NCBI GenBank assembly: GCA_016190375.1
Contig: JACPQR010000056.1
Coordinates: forward strand, 1 to 58,217
Reading direction: 5' to 3'
DNA length: 58,217 nucleotides
Source of the DNA: Deltaproteobacteria bacterium
GTDB lineage: Bacteria > Myxococcota_A > Polyangia > JACPQR01
Below are positions 47,117 through 55,557 of this stretch, in pieces. Position 1 is the stretch's first letter. Each line of letters starts with the position of its first letter. The notes beneath the pieces were generated by a model. That model was not told the origin of the DNA. It was given only the letters and a program-made list of their open reading frames with translations, and searched no databases. The translations under genes and the position numbers were made by a program.

Positions 47117-47271
47117 GATGGCCCACTCGCAGTACACCAGGACCTTCCAGGCGAATCTACGGCCGAGTCCAGGGCCGAGTCCGAGGTCGGGGCCGAGGCC
47201 GCGGCCGAGTCCGCCCTTCGCGGGTACCTACCTTCTTCGGCGCCGACGGCCGCTCGCACCGGCTGTGCCCC
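47117..47271. other. short gap with GGCCGAGTCC repeats
   Basis: Between convergent genes. About six imperfect copies of GGCCGAGTCC or GGCCGAGGCC occupy 47160-47215. Read on the minus strand they would code for (DSA)n, so this may be a remnant of an Asp-repeat stalk. No clear terminator. Confidence 0.35.
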
Positions 47272-47877
47272 TCACTCGCAGTACGCCACGACCTCCAGCG
47301 ACATCGCCAGATCGACCGAGAAGTCGTCCTGGTCGGTCAGGTCCGTGCTGCCACGAACGCCAACGTGGAAGTCCCCTCCAAGGAGGCGCTGGTGCAGCGC
47401 GGCCAGGTCGTCGCGACCGCCGACGCCGTCGAGGTCGACGGGGCCCGATCCGGTCGGCGCGGCCGAGCTCGCGACCACGACCGTCTCGGCGTCCTCGTCG
47501 CTGCCCTGGGTGCTCCTGAACAAGAGGTCGACGCCTCGAGGGAACAGCTCCTCGAAGCCATCGACGCCCTGGGCGTCCACGATGGACAGGGTCCCCCGCG
47601 AGACCGAGAAGGCAGCCGGATCGCCGCCACAGCGATCCGTCATCTCGTCGATGAACTCGCCCCATGGATCTCCAGTGTGATTGCCGATGTTCTCGTCCTT
47701 CTCGAGGAAACCGTCATCGACGTCCGACGAGTTGAGGCTGCTGAGCTGGAGGTCGAGCGCCCCCTCGGGAAGCGTCCCGTCTCCGGGCCCGTCGTCCCCG
47801 CCGCATGCTCCGAGCAGCGCGGCGAGCGCCATCGCGCGAGCACTGCCTCGTCGTCCGATCGTCGTCGTCATGCTCAT
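47272..47877 (-). CDS. lipoprotein of unknown function
   Basis: 201 residues from the ATG at 47877, with AGGAG 7 nt upstream. The lipoprotein signal is TTTIGRRGSARAMALAALLGAC (lipobox LGAC). The mature part is acidic, with DLQLSSLNSSDVDDGFLEKDENIGNHTGDPW, one Cys in DRCGGDPAAF and a C-terminal DFSVDLAMSLEVVAYC. No family recognised. It is divergent from the second kinase gene (90 bp between starts), so it may be a target or accessory of that system. Confidence 0.75.
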   Translation of the reverse strand: MSMTTTIGRRGSARAMALAALLGACGGDDGPGDGTLPEGALDLQLSSLNSSDVDDGFLEKDENIGNHTGDPWGEFIDEMTDRCGGDPAAFSVSRGTLSIVDAQGVDGFEELFPRGVDLLFRSTQGSDEDAETVVVASSAAPTGSGPVDLDGVGGRDDLAALHQRLLGGDFHVGVRGSTDLTDQDDFSVDLAMSLEVVAYCE

Positions 47878-47949
47878 CAGTTCACTCCTCTTGTTGTTCG
47901 TGATCTCGGTCGAGCGGGCGCACGCGGTCGTTCGTCGATCGCATGGGCG

Positions 47950-47958
47950 TGCTAGTGT
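47950..47958 (+). promoter_or_regulatory. extended -10 box of a probable near-leaderless transcript
   Basis: TGCTAGTGT; the hexamer TAGTGT ends 9 nt before the TTG at 47968, with no Shine-Dalgarno in between. Confidence 0.45.
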
Positions 47959-47967
47959 TCCGCGTCC

Positions 47968-49887
47968 TTGCGAACGCCAACGGCAAAGCCCGGACCGGGG
48001 CCGATCGGCACGGCTGCCGAAGACCACCGCCCTGAGCGTTCCAACTCCCCCCGGGGCTCGCGCCCCGGGTTCGACCTCGGGCGCTTCTTGTTGGCCCGTA
48101 CGGTCCTCATCCTGCCGCTCTTCGTCCTGGCGACGAGCGGCACGTTCTACGCGATCGTCAGGGCCCAGTACGTTCGCGACTGGGAGCGCCACGCGGCCGA
48201 TACGGCAGGCGATCTGAACGCGGACCTGGTCTCGGCGCTCGCGGAGCCCGGTGGGCGGCTGCCGGATCCGGCCACCTGGAGCCAGGCGGGCCTGATCCCC
48301 GAGGCCGACGCGGTTGCCCGGCGCTACCTGCGTGTTCTGGATGTGGTGCGCATCAACGTCTTCGCGAGGGACGGCGCCCTCGTCTACTCGACCCAGCAGG
48401 GCCTCGCGCCACGATCGCCCCGACCGAACGAGAAGCTCGAGGCGGCCCTCGGGGGCCAAAAGGTCTCGAGCGTGGAGTTCGGCCGCGACGAGCAGGACTT
48501 CGAGGAGGGTCGCCACCTCGCCGACTGGATGGAGACCTACCTTCCCATGAGGCTGCCGGCTGGCAGGGATCGCAGGTCGGGCCCGGTGATCGGGGCGTTC
48601 GAGGTCTACCAGGACGTGGGGACGATGCGCGCCGGGCTGGACTTCTTGGGAGGCGTGATCGTGCTCGGCTCGCTCGCCGTGCTCGGGCTTCTGGCCGCGG
48701 TGCTCGTCACGGTGGACAGGCGCGCAACCAGGGCCGTCCGGCGCGAGCGCGACGCTCAGGACACGCTCGCCCGTGGGCTCGAGGACATGGTGGCGCAGCG
48801 CACGGCCGACCTGCGTCAGGAGCGGGAGATCCTCGCGAGCGTCCTCGACGGCGCGCCGGTCGCATTCGCCCTCCTCGACAAGGACCTGCGGGTGCTCTAC
48901 GTCAGCAGGCAGCTCACGCAGATCGCCGGAACCGTCGCCCGCCCACTCGCGGGACCGGCCGATTGTTCCGACCACTGGGGGCCAGGCCGGCGTTGCGACC
49001 GGTGCGTGGCGGAGAGGGCGCTCGCGACGGGACGCGTGGCGACCCAGATCCGAAGTGTCCCCGACGACAGGGGCGAGGCGCGGTGGCTCGAGCACGTGGC
49101 CGTGCCGGTCCGCGCCAGAGACGCCGCGGTCCGGGTGGTCGAGATGGTCACCGACGTGACGGAGCGGCGGGTCGACGAGGAACGACTGGCGCGTGCCGGC
49201 CGACTCGCCACCGCGGGCGAGATCGCGGCGACCGTTGCCCACGAGGTCCGCAATGCCGCGACGACGACCCGGCTCCTGCTGCAGCTCTGGCGGGAGCAGG
49301 GTGGGCCTGGTCCCGAGGACCTCGGCTCCATCGACGTCGCGCTCGTCGCCTTGCAGCGAATGGAGGCTCTGGTCGAGAACCTCCTCAGGCTCGCGAGCCC
49401 CCGTCCGTCGTTCGCGCTCATCGACTGCGGGGCGCTCTTGCGCCAGGCGGTGGACCTCGTGCGGGCAGACGCGCACCGCCGCAGAGTCCAGCTCGTCGAG
49501 GACGGCGACGGCGGCGACGCGGCGCTGTGCCACGGCGACGCCGGCCTGCTGACCGAGGCCATCGTCAACCTCCTGCTCAACGGCATCCAGGCCTGTGACC
49601 GCTTGCCGCCCCAGGCGCCGCGTCAGGTCTCGGCCAGGGTGCACGTGGACGGGCCGAACCTCGTCGTGCAGATCGCCGACACCGGGCCCGGGATCTCGTC
49701 CGATGCCGCCCCGCGGTTGTTCGAGCCCTTCTTCACCACGCGCGACGGTGGCACCGGTCTCGGGTTGCCGATCGCGCGCCGGGTCGTCGAGGGTCACGGT
49801 GGAACGCTCACGGTGGACAACGCCCCGCAGGGCGGAGTCCAGGCGATCCTGGCGCTGCCTCTGGCCAAGGCCGAGGTGGCCGCGTGA
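47968..49887 (+). CDS. membrane sensor histidine kinase, paralogue of 43867-45660
   Basis: 639 residues from a TTG placed 9 nt after a promoter-like box. About 38 basic/Pro residues precede the first span (ARTVLILPLFVLATSGTFYAIV), then a ~160-residue periplasmic domain, a second span (GGVIVLGSLAVLGLLAAVLVTV) and a PAS domain with GRRCDRCVAERALATG (CxxC as in the first kinase). His425 lies in ATVAHEVRNAATTTRLLL, followed by NLLLNGI, DTGPGI, FEPFFTT and GTGLGL. It overlaps its regulator gene by 4 nt. The periplasmic domain differs from that of the first kinase, so the signals may differ. Confidence 0.9.
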   Translation: MRTPTAKPGPGPIGTAAEDHRPERSNSPRGSRPGFDLGRFLLARTVLILPLFVLATSGTFYAIVRAQYVRDWERHAADTAGDLNADLVSALAEPGGRLPDPATWSQAGLIPEADAVARRYLRVLDVVRINVFARDGALVYSTQQGLAPRSPRPNEKLEAALGGQKVSSVEFGRDEQDFEEGRHLADWMETYLPMRLPAGRDRRSGPVIGAFEVYQDVGTMRAGLDFLGGVIVLGSLAVLGLLAAVLVTVDRRATRAVRRERDAQDTLARGLEDMVAQRTADLRQEREILASVLDGAPVAFALLDKDLRVLYVSRQLTQIAGTVARPLAGPADCSDHWGPGRRCDRCVAERALATGRVATQIRSVPDDRGEARWLEHVAVPVRARDAAVRVVEMVTDVTERRVDEERLARAGRLATAGEIAATVAHEVRNAATTTRLLLQLWREQGGPGPEDLGSIDVALVALQRMEALVENLLRLASPRPSFALIDCGALLRQAVDLVRADAHRRRVQLVEDGDGGDAALCHGDAGLLTEAIVNLLLNGIQACDRLPPQAPRQVSARVHVDGPNLVVQIADTGPGISSDAAPRLFEPFFTTRDGGTGLGLPIARRVVEGHGGTLTVDNAPQGGVQAILALPLAKAEVAA

Positions 49888-51365
49888 CGAGCGAGAAGCC
49901 GAAGGTCCTGATCGTCGACGACGACCCGACGGTCCGCCACGCCCTCGGGCGCGCGCTCGAGGCCTCCGGCTTTGCCTGCGTCGCCTGCGAGAGCGGCGAG
50001 GAGGCCCTCCAGGCCGCCGCGGACGAGCCCCCCGAGCTGGCGCTCGTGGACCTCGCGATGCCGGGCATGGACGGCATCGCGGTCCTCAGGGGCCTTCGAG
50101 CAATCGATGCCGCGATGCCGGTCGTCGTGATCACCGCCTTCGGCGGTCTCGACTCCGCCGTGCAGGCGATGCAGGAGGGAGCGCACGACTACGTCGCCAA
50201 GCCGCTCGATCTCGTGCGGCTGCGCCTCTTGGCCAGGCACGCCGTGGAGGTCAGGAGGCTGGCGCGGCGGGTCAAGGCGCTCGAGCGAGGCGAGATGGAC
50301 GACGGCATGCGCACGCGTCTCGTCGGCCGCCATCCCGCGATGGTGGAGGTCTTCAAGACGATCGGCGCCCTCGCCGCGAGCGGCAGCCGGAGCACGGTCC
50401 TGGTGACAGGCGAGACAGGTACCGGCAAGTCCCTCGTGGCGCGCGCGCTGCACGACACCGGTCCCTCGCGTGGCAGACAGTTCGTGGTCATGGCTTGCGC
50501 GGGAGTACCCGAGACCCTGGTGGACGCCGAGCTGTTCGGTCACTCTCGCGGCGCCTTCACGGGTGCCGACCGCGTGCGCGCGGGCCGGCTCGAGGCGGCG
50601 GGCGAGGGTACGGTGTTTCTCGACGAGATCGGCGACCTGTCTCCCGCGGTCCAGCAGAAGCTCCTGCGCGTCCTGGAGACCGGCGAGTTCGAGCGGCTGG
50701 GCGAGAACGCGACGCTGCGGTGCGAGGCGCGCTTCATCGCTGCGACGCACAGGGAGCTCGCTGCACCAGGCGGGAGCTTCCGCCAGGACCTGTACTACCG
50801 GCTCCAGGTCGTGAGGATTCACCTCCCCAGCCTTCGCGAGCGCCGCGAGGACATCCCGCTGCTCGTCGACCATCTGCTCGCCCGCCTCTCGGCGGAGCGC
50901 GAGGGACCGACCCTGGCTGTCAGCCCTTCGGCCCTCTCGCTGCTCTCCTCCTACGCCTGGCCCGGCAACGTCCGGGAGCTCGAGCACGTCCTCGAGCGAT
51001 CCGTGGCGCTCGTTCGTGGACCGGTCCTGTTGCCCGAGCACCTGCCCGAGCAACTTCGCGAGCGGCAGGAGGTGCAGCCGCAGAGGTTGCCGCTCGTCTC
51101 CCACCGGCTGGACGTCGCTCGCCGGCACGTGCTGGAGCTGTTCGAACGTCAGTTCGTGGAGGACGCGCTCAGGGCGACGGAGGGCAACGTCACTGCGGCC
51201 GCCGAGCGAGCCGGAATCCAGAGGCAGAGCTTTCAGCGGCTCATGCAGCGCCATGAGCTCAGCTCGGAGGAGTTCCGCCCCCGAAAGCTGGGCGCACTGC
51301 TCGATCCCGACCCGGCCTTGGAGACCCCCCAGGGCGGTTCGGGCGGAACGGATCCCGCGAGCTGA
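49884..51365 (+). CDS. sigma-54-dependent response regulator, NtrC family (second copy)
   Basis: 493 residues, GTG start in the kinase stop. Receiver with phospho-Asp56 (LALVDLAMPG) and Lys in YVAKPLD; GETGTGKS Walker A, GAFTGAD, GTVFLDEIGD Walker B, AWPGNVRELEHVLERSV; Fis-type HTH EGNVTAAAERAGIQRQSFQRLMQRH. Same architecture as the regulator at 45653. Its stop is only 5 bp from that of the convergent cytochrome operon, which I propose as its target. Confidence 0.92.
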   Translation: MTSEKPKVLIVDDDPTVRHALGRALEASGFACVACESGEEALQAAADEPPELALVDLAMPGMDGIAVLRGLRAIDAAMPVVVITAFGGLDSAVQAMQEGAHDYVAKPLDLVRLRLLARHAVEVRRLARRVKALERGEMDDGMRTRLVGRHPAMVEVFKTIGALAASGSRSTVLVTGETGTGKSLVARALHDTGPSRGRQFVVMACAGVPETLVDAELFGHSRGAFTGADRVRAGRLEAAGEGTVFLDEIGDLSPAVQQKLLRVLETGEFERLGENATLRCEARFIAATHRELAAPGGSFRQDLYYRLQVVRIHLPSLRERREDIPLLVDHLLARLSAEREGPTLAVSPSALSLLSSYAWPGNVRELEHVLERSVALVRGPVLLPEHLPEQLRERQEVQPQRLPLVSHRLDVARRHVLELFERQFVEDALRATEGNVTAAAERAGIQRQSFQRLMQRHELSSEEFRPRKLGALLDPDPALETPQGGSGGTDPAS

Positions 51366-51370
51366 TTCGC

Positions 51371-52156
51371 TCACCGCGCACGCGACACGAGCGGGTCGGC
51401 GAAGAGCCAGTCGAAGAACGACGGACGGCGCCCGAGCGACTGGACGTATGCGACGAGCGCCCACCGTGCACGTTCGTCGGCGAGCGTGTCCATGTAAGAC
51501 GGCATCGGCGTCCCGTCGAGGCCAGTCATGAAAGTGCGGTAGACATCGCGCGGCGAGGAGCCGCCCTTGTAGATCCCGACCGTGAAGTCCCGAGGACGGA
51601 TCGGCAGGCCATCGGAGTCGCGCAGGCCCGGGACCGACGGGCCGTCGCCGCGGCCGCGCGGGCCGTGGCAGCTCGCGCACTGGAAGAGCTTCCAGGTGCG
51701 GCGACCTTCCCGGACCAGGCGCGCGTCGAACCGCGGCGGTCGCGGTATCTGGAGCCGCGACGGCGCGGGCTCGTCCGCGAAGCGTCGGGAGAACGACTTG
51801 ACGACCCGCACGACGTCCCCGATCTCCTCCTCCGAAAGCGCGCCTCGCCACGCAGGCATCGGAGTACCCGGCAGCCCGCGCCTGATGGTGCGCGCCAGGT
51901 CGGAGTCCAGGGGCAAGGAGCCCGACGGCGTGGACCGGAACTTGTACTCCCCGCGCGTGAAGTCGCGAGGGCGAAGCGGGAGGTAACCCGCGGCGGGGCC
52001 GAGACCGTCTCCCCGCTGGCCGTGGCAGGGGCCGCAGATTCGACGGTACCGGACGGCTGCGTCGGAGCCGACGGCCGTCGACGGCACGACCGCGAGCACC
52101 CACAAGATGAGCCCGCCTGCCACGCTCCGCCCTTCCCTCTGCATACTCGTGCGCAT
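51371..52156 (-). CDS. periplasmic diheme cytochrome c
   Basis: 261 residues, signal region QREGRSVAGGLILWVLAVVPSTAVGS. Two heme domains: YRRICGPCHGQRGDGLGPAAG (Cys41) with TPMPAW, and FQCASCHGPRGRGDGPSVPG (Cys160) with TPMPSY, the Met residues being likely axial ligands. PRDFTRGEYKFRSTPSGSLP matches PRDFRRGEYEFRMTPSGAIA in the fusion protein at 40586. Last gene of the minus-strand operon. A further in-frame ATG at 52144 could be the true start. Confidence 0.88.
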   Translation of the reverse strand: MRTSMQREGRSVAGGLILWVLAVVPSTAVGSDAAVRYRRICGPCHGQRGDGLGPAAGYLPLRPRDFTRGEYKFRSTPSGSLPLDSDLARTIRRGLPGTPMPAWRGALSEEEIGDVVRVVKSFSRRFADEPAPSRLQIPRPPRFDARLVREGRRTWKLFQCASCHGPRGRGDGPSVPGLRDSDGLPIRPRDFTVGIYKGGSSPRDVYRTFMTGLDGTPMPSYMDTLADERARWALVAYVQSLGRRPSFFDWLFADPLVSRAR

Positions 52157-52176
52157 CCGATTCCCTCTCCATGGCC

Positions 52177-53346
52177 TCAGAGGAACAGGTGAAGAAAGGC
52201 GAGGATCTCGTGCTGTCCGTCCTCGGGCTGCCCGGACCTCGCGAGGTAGCGCCGGTACAGCACGTGGACCTCGGTCATCGGCAGCGGGAAGACCTGAAGG
52301 CTCAGACCGGCGCGGTGCAAGACGTCGGCCGGCTCGACGGCCAGGTCCACGTCGCGGTCCATGTACTCCCATGTGCCGCCGATCTCGAGGCCGCGCGCCA
52401 TCAGGAACGTGAGCTCGTGGTAAGCCACGAGCTGGCCTCCGTCCTCCAGCCGGCGCAGCGCGGCCTCTCCGACGTAGGTCAGCCTGCCCAGGTTGGCCCA
52501 GAGGAACGGTCCCGCTCTCCACTCGACGGTCTCGTCGGGCTCCTCGTCGGGCGCTCGGGCCGGGAGCTCGCCGTGCGCACGGTAGTAGGAGCCACCGAGC
52601 GTGAGACGCAGCGGGCCGAGCCCGAGGCGAAGCTCGGCTCGAGTGCTGAGCGCCAGCCCCTCCACCATGTCCATGGGCGATCCGCCTTGCTCGCCGTTGA
52701 CGACTGCCGCCTGAAGCGACAGCGGCCCGAAGATCATGCCCGCCTCTAGCCCGGCGTCCTTCGCGCGAGGGTCGAAGCCTATCGGCTGGCGGATCGCCGC
52801 TGTGTGGTTGGGCAGCCGCGTTCCGTATGGAGGTACGAAGAAGCCTGCCTTGAGATAAAGGCCCGCCACAGGCGCCTGGAGCATGCCGAACACCTCGTAG
52901 CTGCCGCCAGCGCCAACGTCCGAGTAGAAGGTCACCGCCGGGATCGGCGTCGCAGCGAGGTAGAGGTCGGCCTGCATCGGAAAGGCCGTCAGCTCGGTGG
53001 GCGTGGCGATGAGGAGCGTCGATGCGGGCAAGGGCTCGGTCGAGCGGTCCGGTTGCCCGATGACGGCGAGACGGAAGTCTCCTCCAAGCGCGAGCTGCTC
53101 GCCGAGCTGTGGATCGATCGGCGCGAACGCCCACCAGCCCAGCTCGCGGGCCTCGAAGACGTTTCGCCCGAACGCGGTCCGCATCCCGCCGCCGCTCGGG
53201 TTGACGTGACACAGGGTGCATGGCGCGCCGTAGCGCGCAGCGAAGCGCGGCTCCGCCGTCGCCACCGCGGACTCGGCGAACGCTGCCGCCGCCGCGGCGA
53301 CGGCGACGGCGATGGCAGTGCGACTACTCGACTGTGATGGTCGCAT
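52177..53346 (-). CDS. outer-membrane beta-barrel with N-terminal CxxCH heme motif (paralogue of 39322-40578)
   Basis: 389 residues. Ala-rich signal peptide (RTAIAVAVAAAAAAFAESAVATA), then EPRFAARYGAPCTLCHVNPSGGGMRTAFGRNVFEA, nearly the same as the first barrel, with heme Cys43. Barrel strands include LALGGDFRLAVIG, ELTAFPMQADLYLAATPIPAVTFYSDVGAGG, RLGLGPLRLTLGGSYYRAHG and RLTYVGEAALRRLEDGG; it ends in ILAFLHLFL. It starts 23 nt inside the upstream cupredoxin gene and ends 20 nt before the cytochrome gene. Confidence 0.8.
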   Translation of the reverse strand: MRPSQSSSRTAIAVAVAAAAAAFAESAVATAEPRFAARYGAPCTLCHVNPSGGGMRTAFGRNVFEARELGWWAFAPIDPQLGEQLALGGDFRLAVIGQPDRSTEPLPASTLLIATPTELTAFPMQADLYLAATPIPAVTFYSDVGAGGSYEVFGMLQAPVAGLYLKAGFFVPPYGTRLPNHTAAIRQPIGFDPRAKDAGLEAGMIFGPLSLQAAVVNGEQGGSPMDMVEGLALSTRAELRLGLGPLRLTLGGSYYRAHGELPARAPDEEPDETVEWRAGPFLWANLGRLTYVGEAALRRLEDGGQLVAYHELTFLMARGLEIGGTWEYMDRDVDLAVEPADVLHRAGLSLQVFPLPMTEVHVLYRRYLARSGQPEDGQHEILAFLHLFL

Positions 53347-53800
53347 CGCGCATCACGTCTGGATGAATGGCGCAGTGGTAGACGAAGCTCCCCGCCGTCT
53401 CGAACGTGTGAGTGAAGGTGTCGCCGTTTCGAAGATCGCCGCTCGAGAACGTGTCCGTGGGCAGCTCGGGCGTCCCCGAGGTCACATCATGGGCGTTGGT
53501 CCCGTCACGGTTCGTCCAGAGCACCGGGCATCCGACCTGGACGGTCACGTCGCCGGGCACGAACCGCATGTACGACATCTCGACGCTCACGGGCTCGTCG
53601 GGGCAGACGGGCGAGTCAGGCATGGCATCCGGCGAGCCGTCTTCCGATCGGGCGTCGCCCTGCGCGTCGAGGTCTGGCGCCGCGTCGACGCCCACTGCAG
53701 CCGCATCGAGCGATGCGTCGGCTGCGCGCGCGTCCGAGCCTGCGTCCGCCGGCGGATCCCCGAGGTCGGGACAGCCGGCGAGCGCAAGCAGCGCCAGCAT
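53324..53800 (-). CDS. cupredoxin lipoprotein
   Basis: 158 residues. The ATG at 53800 gives a very short lipoprotein signal, MLALLALAGC, then a 50-residue Asp/Ala linker. The C-terminal ~100 residues are a plastocyanin-like domain: VSVEMSYMRFVPGDVTVQVGCPVLWTNRDGTNAHDVTSG (first His ligand) and FETAGSFVYHCAIHPDVMRDATITV (Cys-x2-His-x3-Met copper loop). It is the counterpart of the blue-copper lipoprotein at 38775. 5 nt after the EB_dh-domain gene. Confidence 0.83.
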   Translation of the reverse strand: MLALLALAGCPDLGDPPADAGSDARAADASLDAAAVGVDAAPDLDAQGDARSEDGSPDAMPDSPVCPDEPVSVEMSYMRFVPGDVTVQVGCPVLWTNRDGTNAHDVTSGTPELPTDTFSSGDLRNGDTFTHTFETAGSFVYHCAIHPDVMRDATITVE

Positions 53801-53805
53801 TACTC

Positions 53806-55110
53806 TCAGTCGACCGTCCACGCGCGGAACTGGTAGTCGTCCCCGTGGCCCGTGTCGCGCAGGCGCGCCTGTTCCACTGTCCAGGTGCTCGTCGCCGCGT
53901 CGAACTTGCCGACGCCCTGGATGTCGCCGCGACTGCCCGCGGGAACCTGCACGAAGACGCCCGGGATCGTGTTGCCGTCGGCCCAGGCGAGGCCCGGGTC
54001 GAAGAGGTCGAGCTCGAAGATCGGCGAGGGCGCCGCCCGGTCGGCCACCCCCTGGACGCGCATGAAGGTCGGCACGCCCGCGGCGAGAGGGTTCTCGACG
54101 TAGGGCGCGTCGCCGTTGTCGCCGTACCGGCCGTTCCACCCCCCGTTGGTGGCGTCGGCGAAGCCGAAGTGCTGGTCGTCGGTGTAGCCGAGCGCTCCGC
54201 CTCGCGCGGCCTTCCAGTGCCAGACGTCCGTCATGTCGAGGGGGTCGTCCGTGCGCATTCGGCCGTGAGACCCGTCGCTCGCGTACTCCGACGTGTGGCA
54301 CAAGAGCGTGCACCCCTGCTCCTGCCACGCGTCCATGAAGCCGTCCGTTCCCGAGACCGGGAACATCATGTACCAGCGGTCCTCGTTCTTGTCGGTGTCA
54401 CCGTCGACCGCGGCGTCGCGTCCGTTGATCCACGCGCCGCCGGATCTCTTCAGCCTCTTGAACTCCCTGTTCTCGCCGATTCCCTTGTTGGGCACCGTCG
54501 TCCCATCCTCGGTCCACGAGGCGCGGAAGTAGATGTACTGATCGTCGTACGCGCACTTGAAATCGACCTCGGCCACGCCGCCGTCGTAGGCCGGGTCCTC
54601 GATGTAGGTCGCCGTGTCGGCGTCCCAGTAAGAGAACGGCAGGTCTTCGAGATCGATCGCCGTCTCGAACCCCCCCCATTCCCACTCCCGCTCGATGCCG
54701 TCGATCTCCGGTGGGGACGCCACGCGCTCGCAGACCACGACCGCGTCCTCGCCGCCGTCGACAGGGTCGAGACCCTCGTCGAACGTGAGGAGGATCCCGT
54801 ACTGGCCGGTCTGCATGTCCCCCGAGTTGTTGGTCACGGCCGTGGAGAAGTAGACGTCGGAGGGCGGCAGGAAGCGCAGATCCTCGCCGTCCTCTCCGGG
54901 CGTGCCCTGGTCCCCCGGATCTCCCTGGTCCCCCGGATCTCCCTGGTCCCCCGGATCTCCCTGGTCCCCTGGATCTCCCTGGTCCCCCGGATCCCCCGGC
55001 GCGCCCGGATCCCCGGGCTGTCCATCTGCGCCAGCCGGTCCCTGGCTGCCCTCGCAGCCTGCGAGCCCGGCGAACAGAGTGATTGAGAAGACGATCTCGA
55101 GCACGTGCAT
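53806..55110 (-). CDS. lipoprotein with collagen-like stalk and ethylbenzene-dehydrogenase-type (DOMON) heme domain
   Basis: 434 residues, GGAGGG before the ATG. Signal HVLEIVFSITLFAGLAGC (Cys19), then Gly-x-y repeats (PGDQGD)n at residues about 24-74. The rest matches the heme-binding family seen in ethylbenzene dehydrogenase gamma subunits: EIDGIEREWEWGGFETAIDL, VDFKCAYDDQYIYFRASW, DRWYMMFPVSG, then QEQGCTLLCHTSEY with an unusual Cys-x3-Cys-His at 267-272, MTDVWHWKAARGG and a C-terminal FELDLFDPGLAWADG. No molybdenum catalytic subunit is encoded beside it, so it probably acts as an electron carrier. First gene of the second sigma-54-type operon. Confidence 0.82.
   Translation of the reverse strand: MHVLEIVFSITLFAGLAGCEGSQGPAGADGQPGDPGAPGDPGDQGDPGDQGDPGDQGDPGDQGDPGDQGTPGEDGEDLRFLPPSDVYFSTAVTNNSGDMQTGQYGILLTFDEGLDPVDGGEDAVVVCERVASPPEIDGIEREWEWGGFETAIDLEDLPFSYWDADTATYIEDPAYDGGVAEVDFKCAYDDQYIYFRASWTEDGTTVPNKGIGENREFKRLKRSGGAWINGRDAAVDGDTDKNEDRWYMMFPVSGTDGFMDAWQEQGCTLLCHTSEYASDGSHGRMRTDDPLDMTDVWHWKAARGGALGYTDDQHFGFADATNGGWNGRYGDNGDAPYVENPLAAGVPTFMRVQGVADRAAPSPIFELDLFDPGLAWADGNTIPGVFVQVPAGSRGDIQGVGKFDAATSTWTVEQARLRDTGHGDDYQFRAWTVD
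54897..54995 (-). repeat. 18-bp tandem repeat encoding collagen-like Gly-Asp-Pro/Gly-Asp-Gln units
   Basis: About five near-identical copies of CCCTGGTCCCCCGGATCT (plus strand) encode GDPGDQ. The near-identity at DNA level suggests recent expansion. Confidence 0.85.
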
Positions 55111-55155
55111 GTAGAGCCCTCCAAGAGCGCGACGACGTCGGCGAGAATTGCGGGT

Positions 55156-55182
55156 CCCCTGGCGAGCGAAGCTCGCCTGGGG
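55156..55182 (-). promoter_or_regulatory. strong hairpin in the leader of the second electron-transfer operon
   Basis: CCCCTGGCGAGC (55156-55167) and GCTCGCCTGGGG (55171-55182) pair along 12 positions with a single mismatch and a 3-nt loop. It lies between the sigma-54-like promoter and the ATG at 55110, so it would be in the 5' untranslated region. No T tract follows, so a terminator is unlikely. Confidence 0.55.
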
Positions 55183-55203
55183 TGCAATCGCGCGCTCGGC
55201 ACT

Positions 55204-55219
55204 AGCAACAACCGTGCGA
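55204..55219 (-). promoter_or_regulatory. sigma-54-like promoter of the second electron-transfer operon
   Basis: On the minus strand TCGCACGGTTGTTGCT, 94 nt before the ATG at 55110. It matches the sigma-54 consensus at all defined positions of the 16 shown except that the -24 GG is CG; the -12 TTGCT is intact and the spacing is right. Confidence 0.5.
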
Positions 55220-55332
55220 CGCAGCGCGCGGGGCCGGACCGGTGTTTCTCGCGTGGATACGCGTCGCGCCGCCTCCGATGACGAGGCAGCCGCGCCACGC
55301 GCCCGGTGGCGGTCGTGCTTTCGGCGGTCAGG

Positions 55333-55557
55333 TCACGACGCGCGCGGGCAGCTCCACCGCGCGCCGCAGCCGGGCCGCGAGCTGCTCGAGGCGCTCCGCT
55401 GGAACCGCGCGGGTGCTCGTTGGGCGAGACCGGCACCGGCAAGGACCATGAGCGGCAGGCTGAAGGCCGCCTGTGCGAGTACGAGGCCCCAGCTGACGGG
55501 GATCGACCTCCGCGGATCGAGCCCGGGCAGCGTCGGGGTCGCGGCGCCCGCGCCCAT
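55333..55557 (-). pseudogene. remnant of an ABC-transporter permease (MacB/FtsX type)
   Basis: The translation SWGLVLAQAAFSLPLMVLAGAGL resembles the conserved membrane segment LVVAQVALSLVLLVGAGLL of macrolide-exporter-type permeases. Only about 75 codons remain, flanked by unrelated sequence. It ends where the Cys-rich remnant begins on the other strand. Confidence 0.35.

Noticed and set aside
55156..55182. Hairpin interpreted as a Rho-independent terminator
   Set aside because: No run of T follows the stem on either strand; a leader structure fits better.
55408..55450. Plus-strand GETGTGKD, looking like the Walker A of an NtrC gene
   Set aside because: Only about 22 bp resemble the real Walker A; the next residues (HERQAEGRL) do not fit, and the opposite strand reads as a permease-like segment instead.
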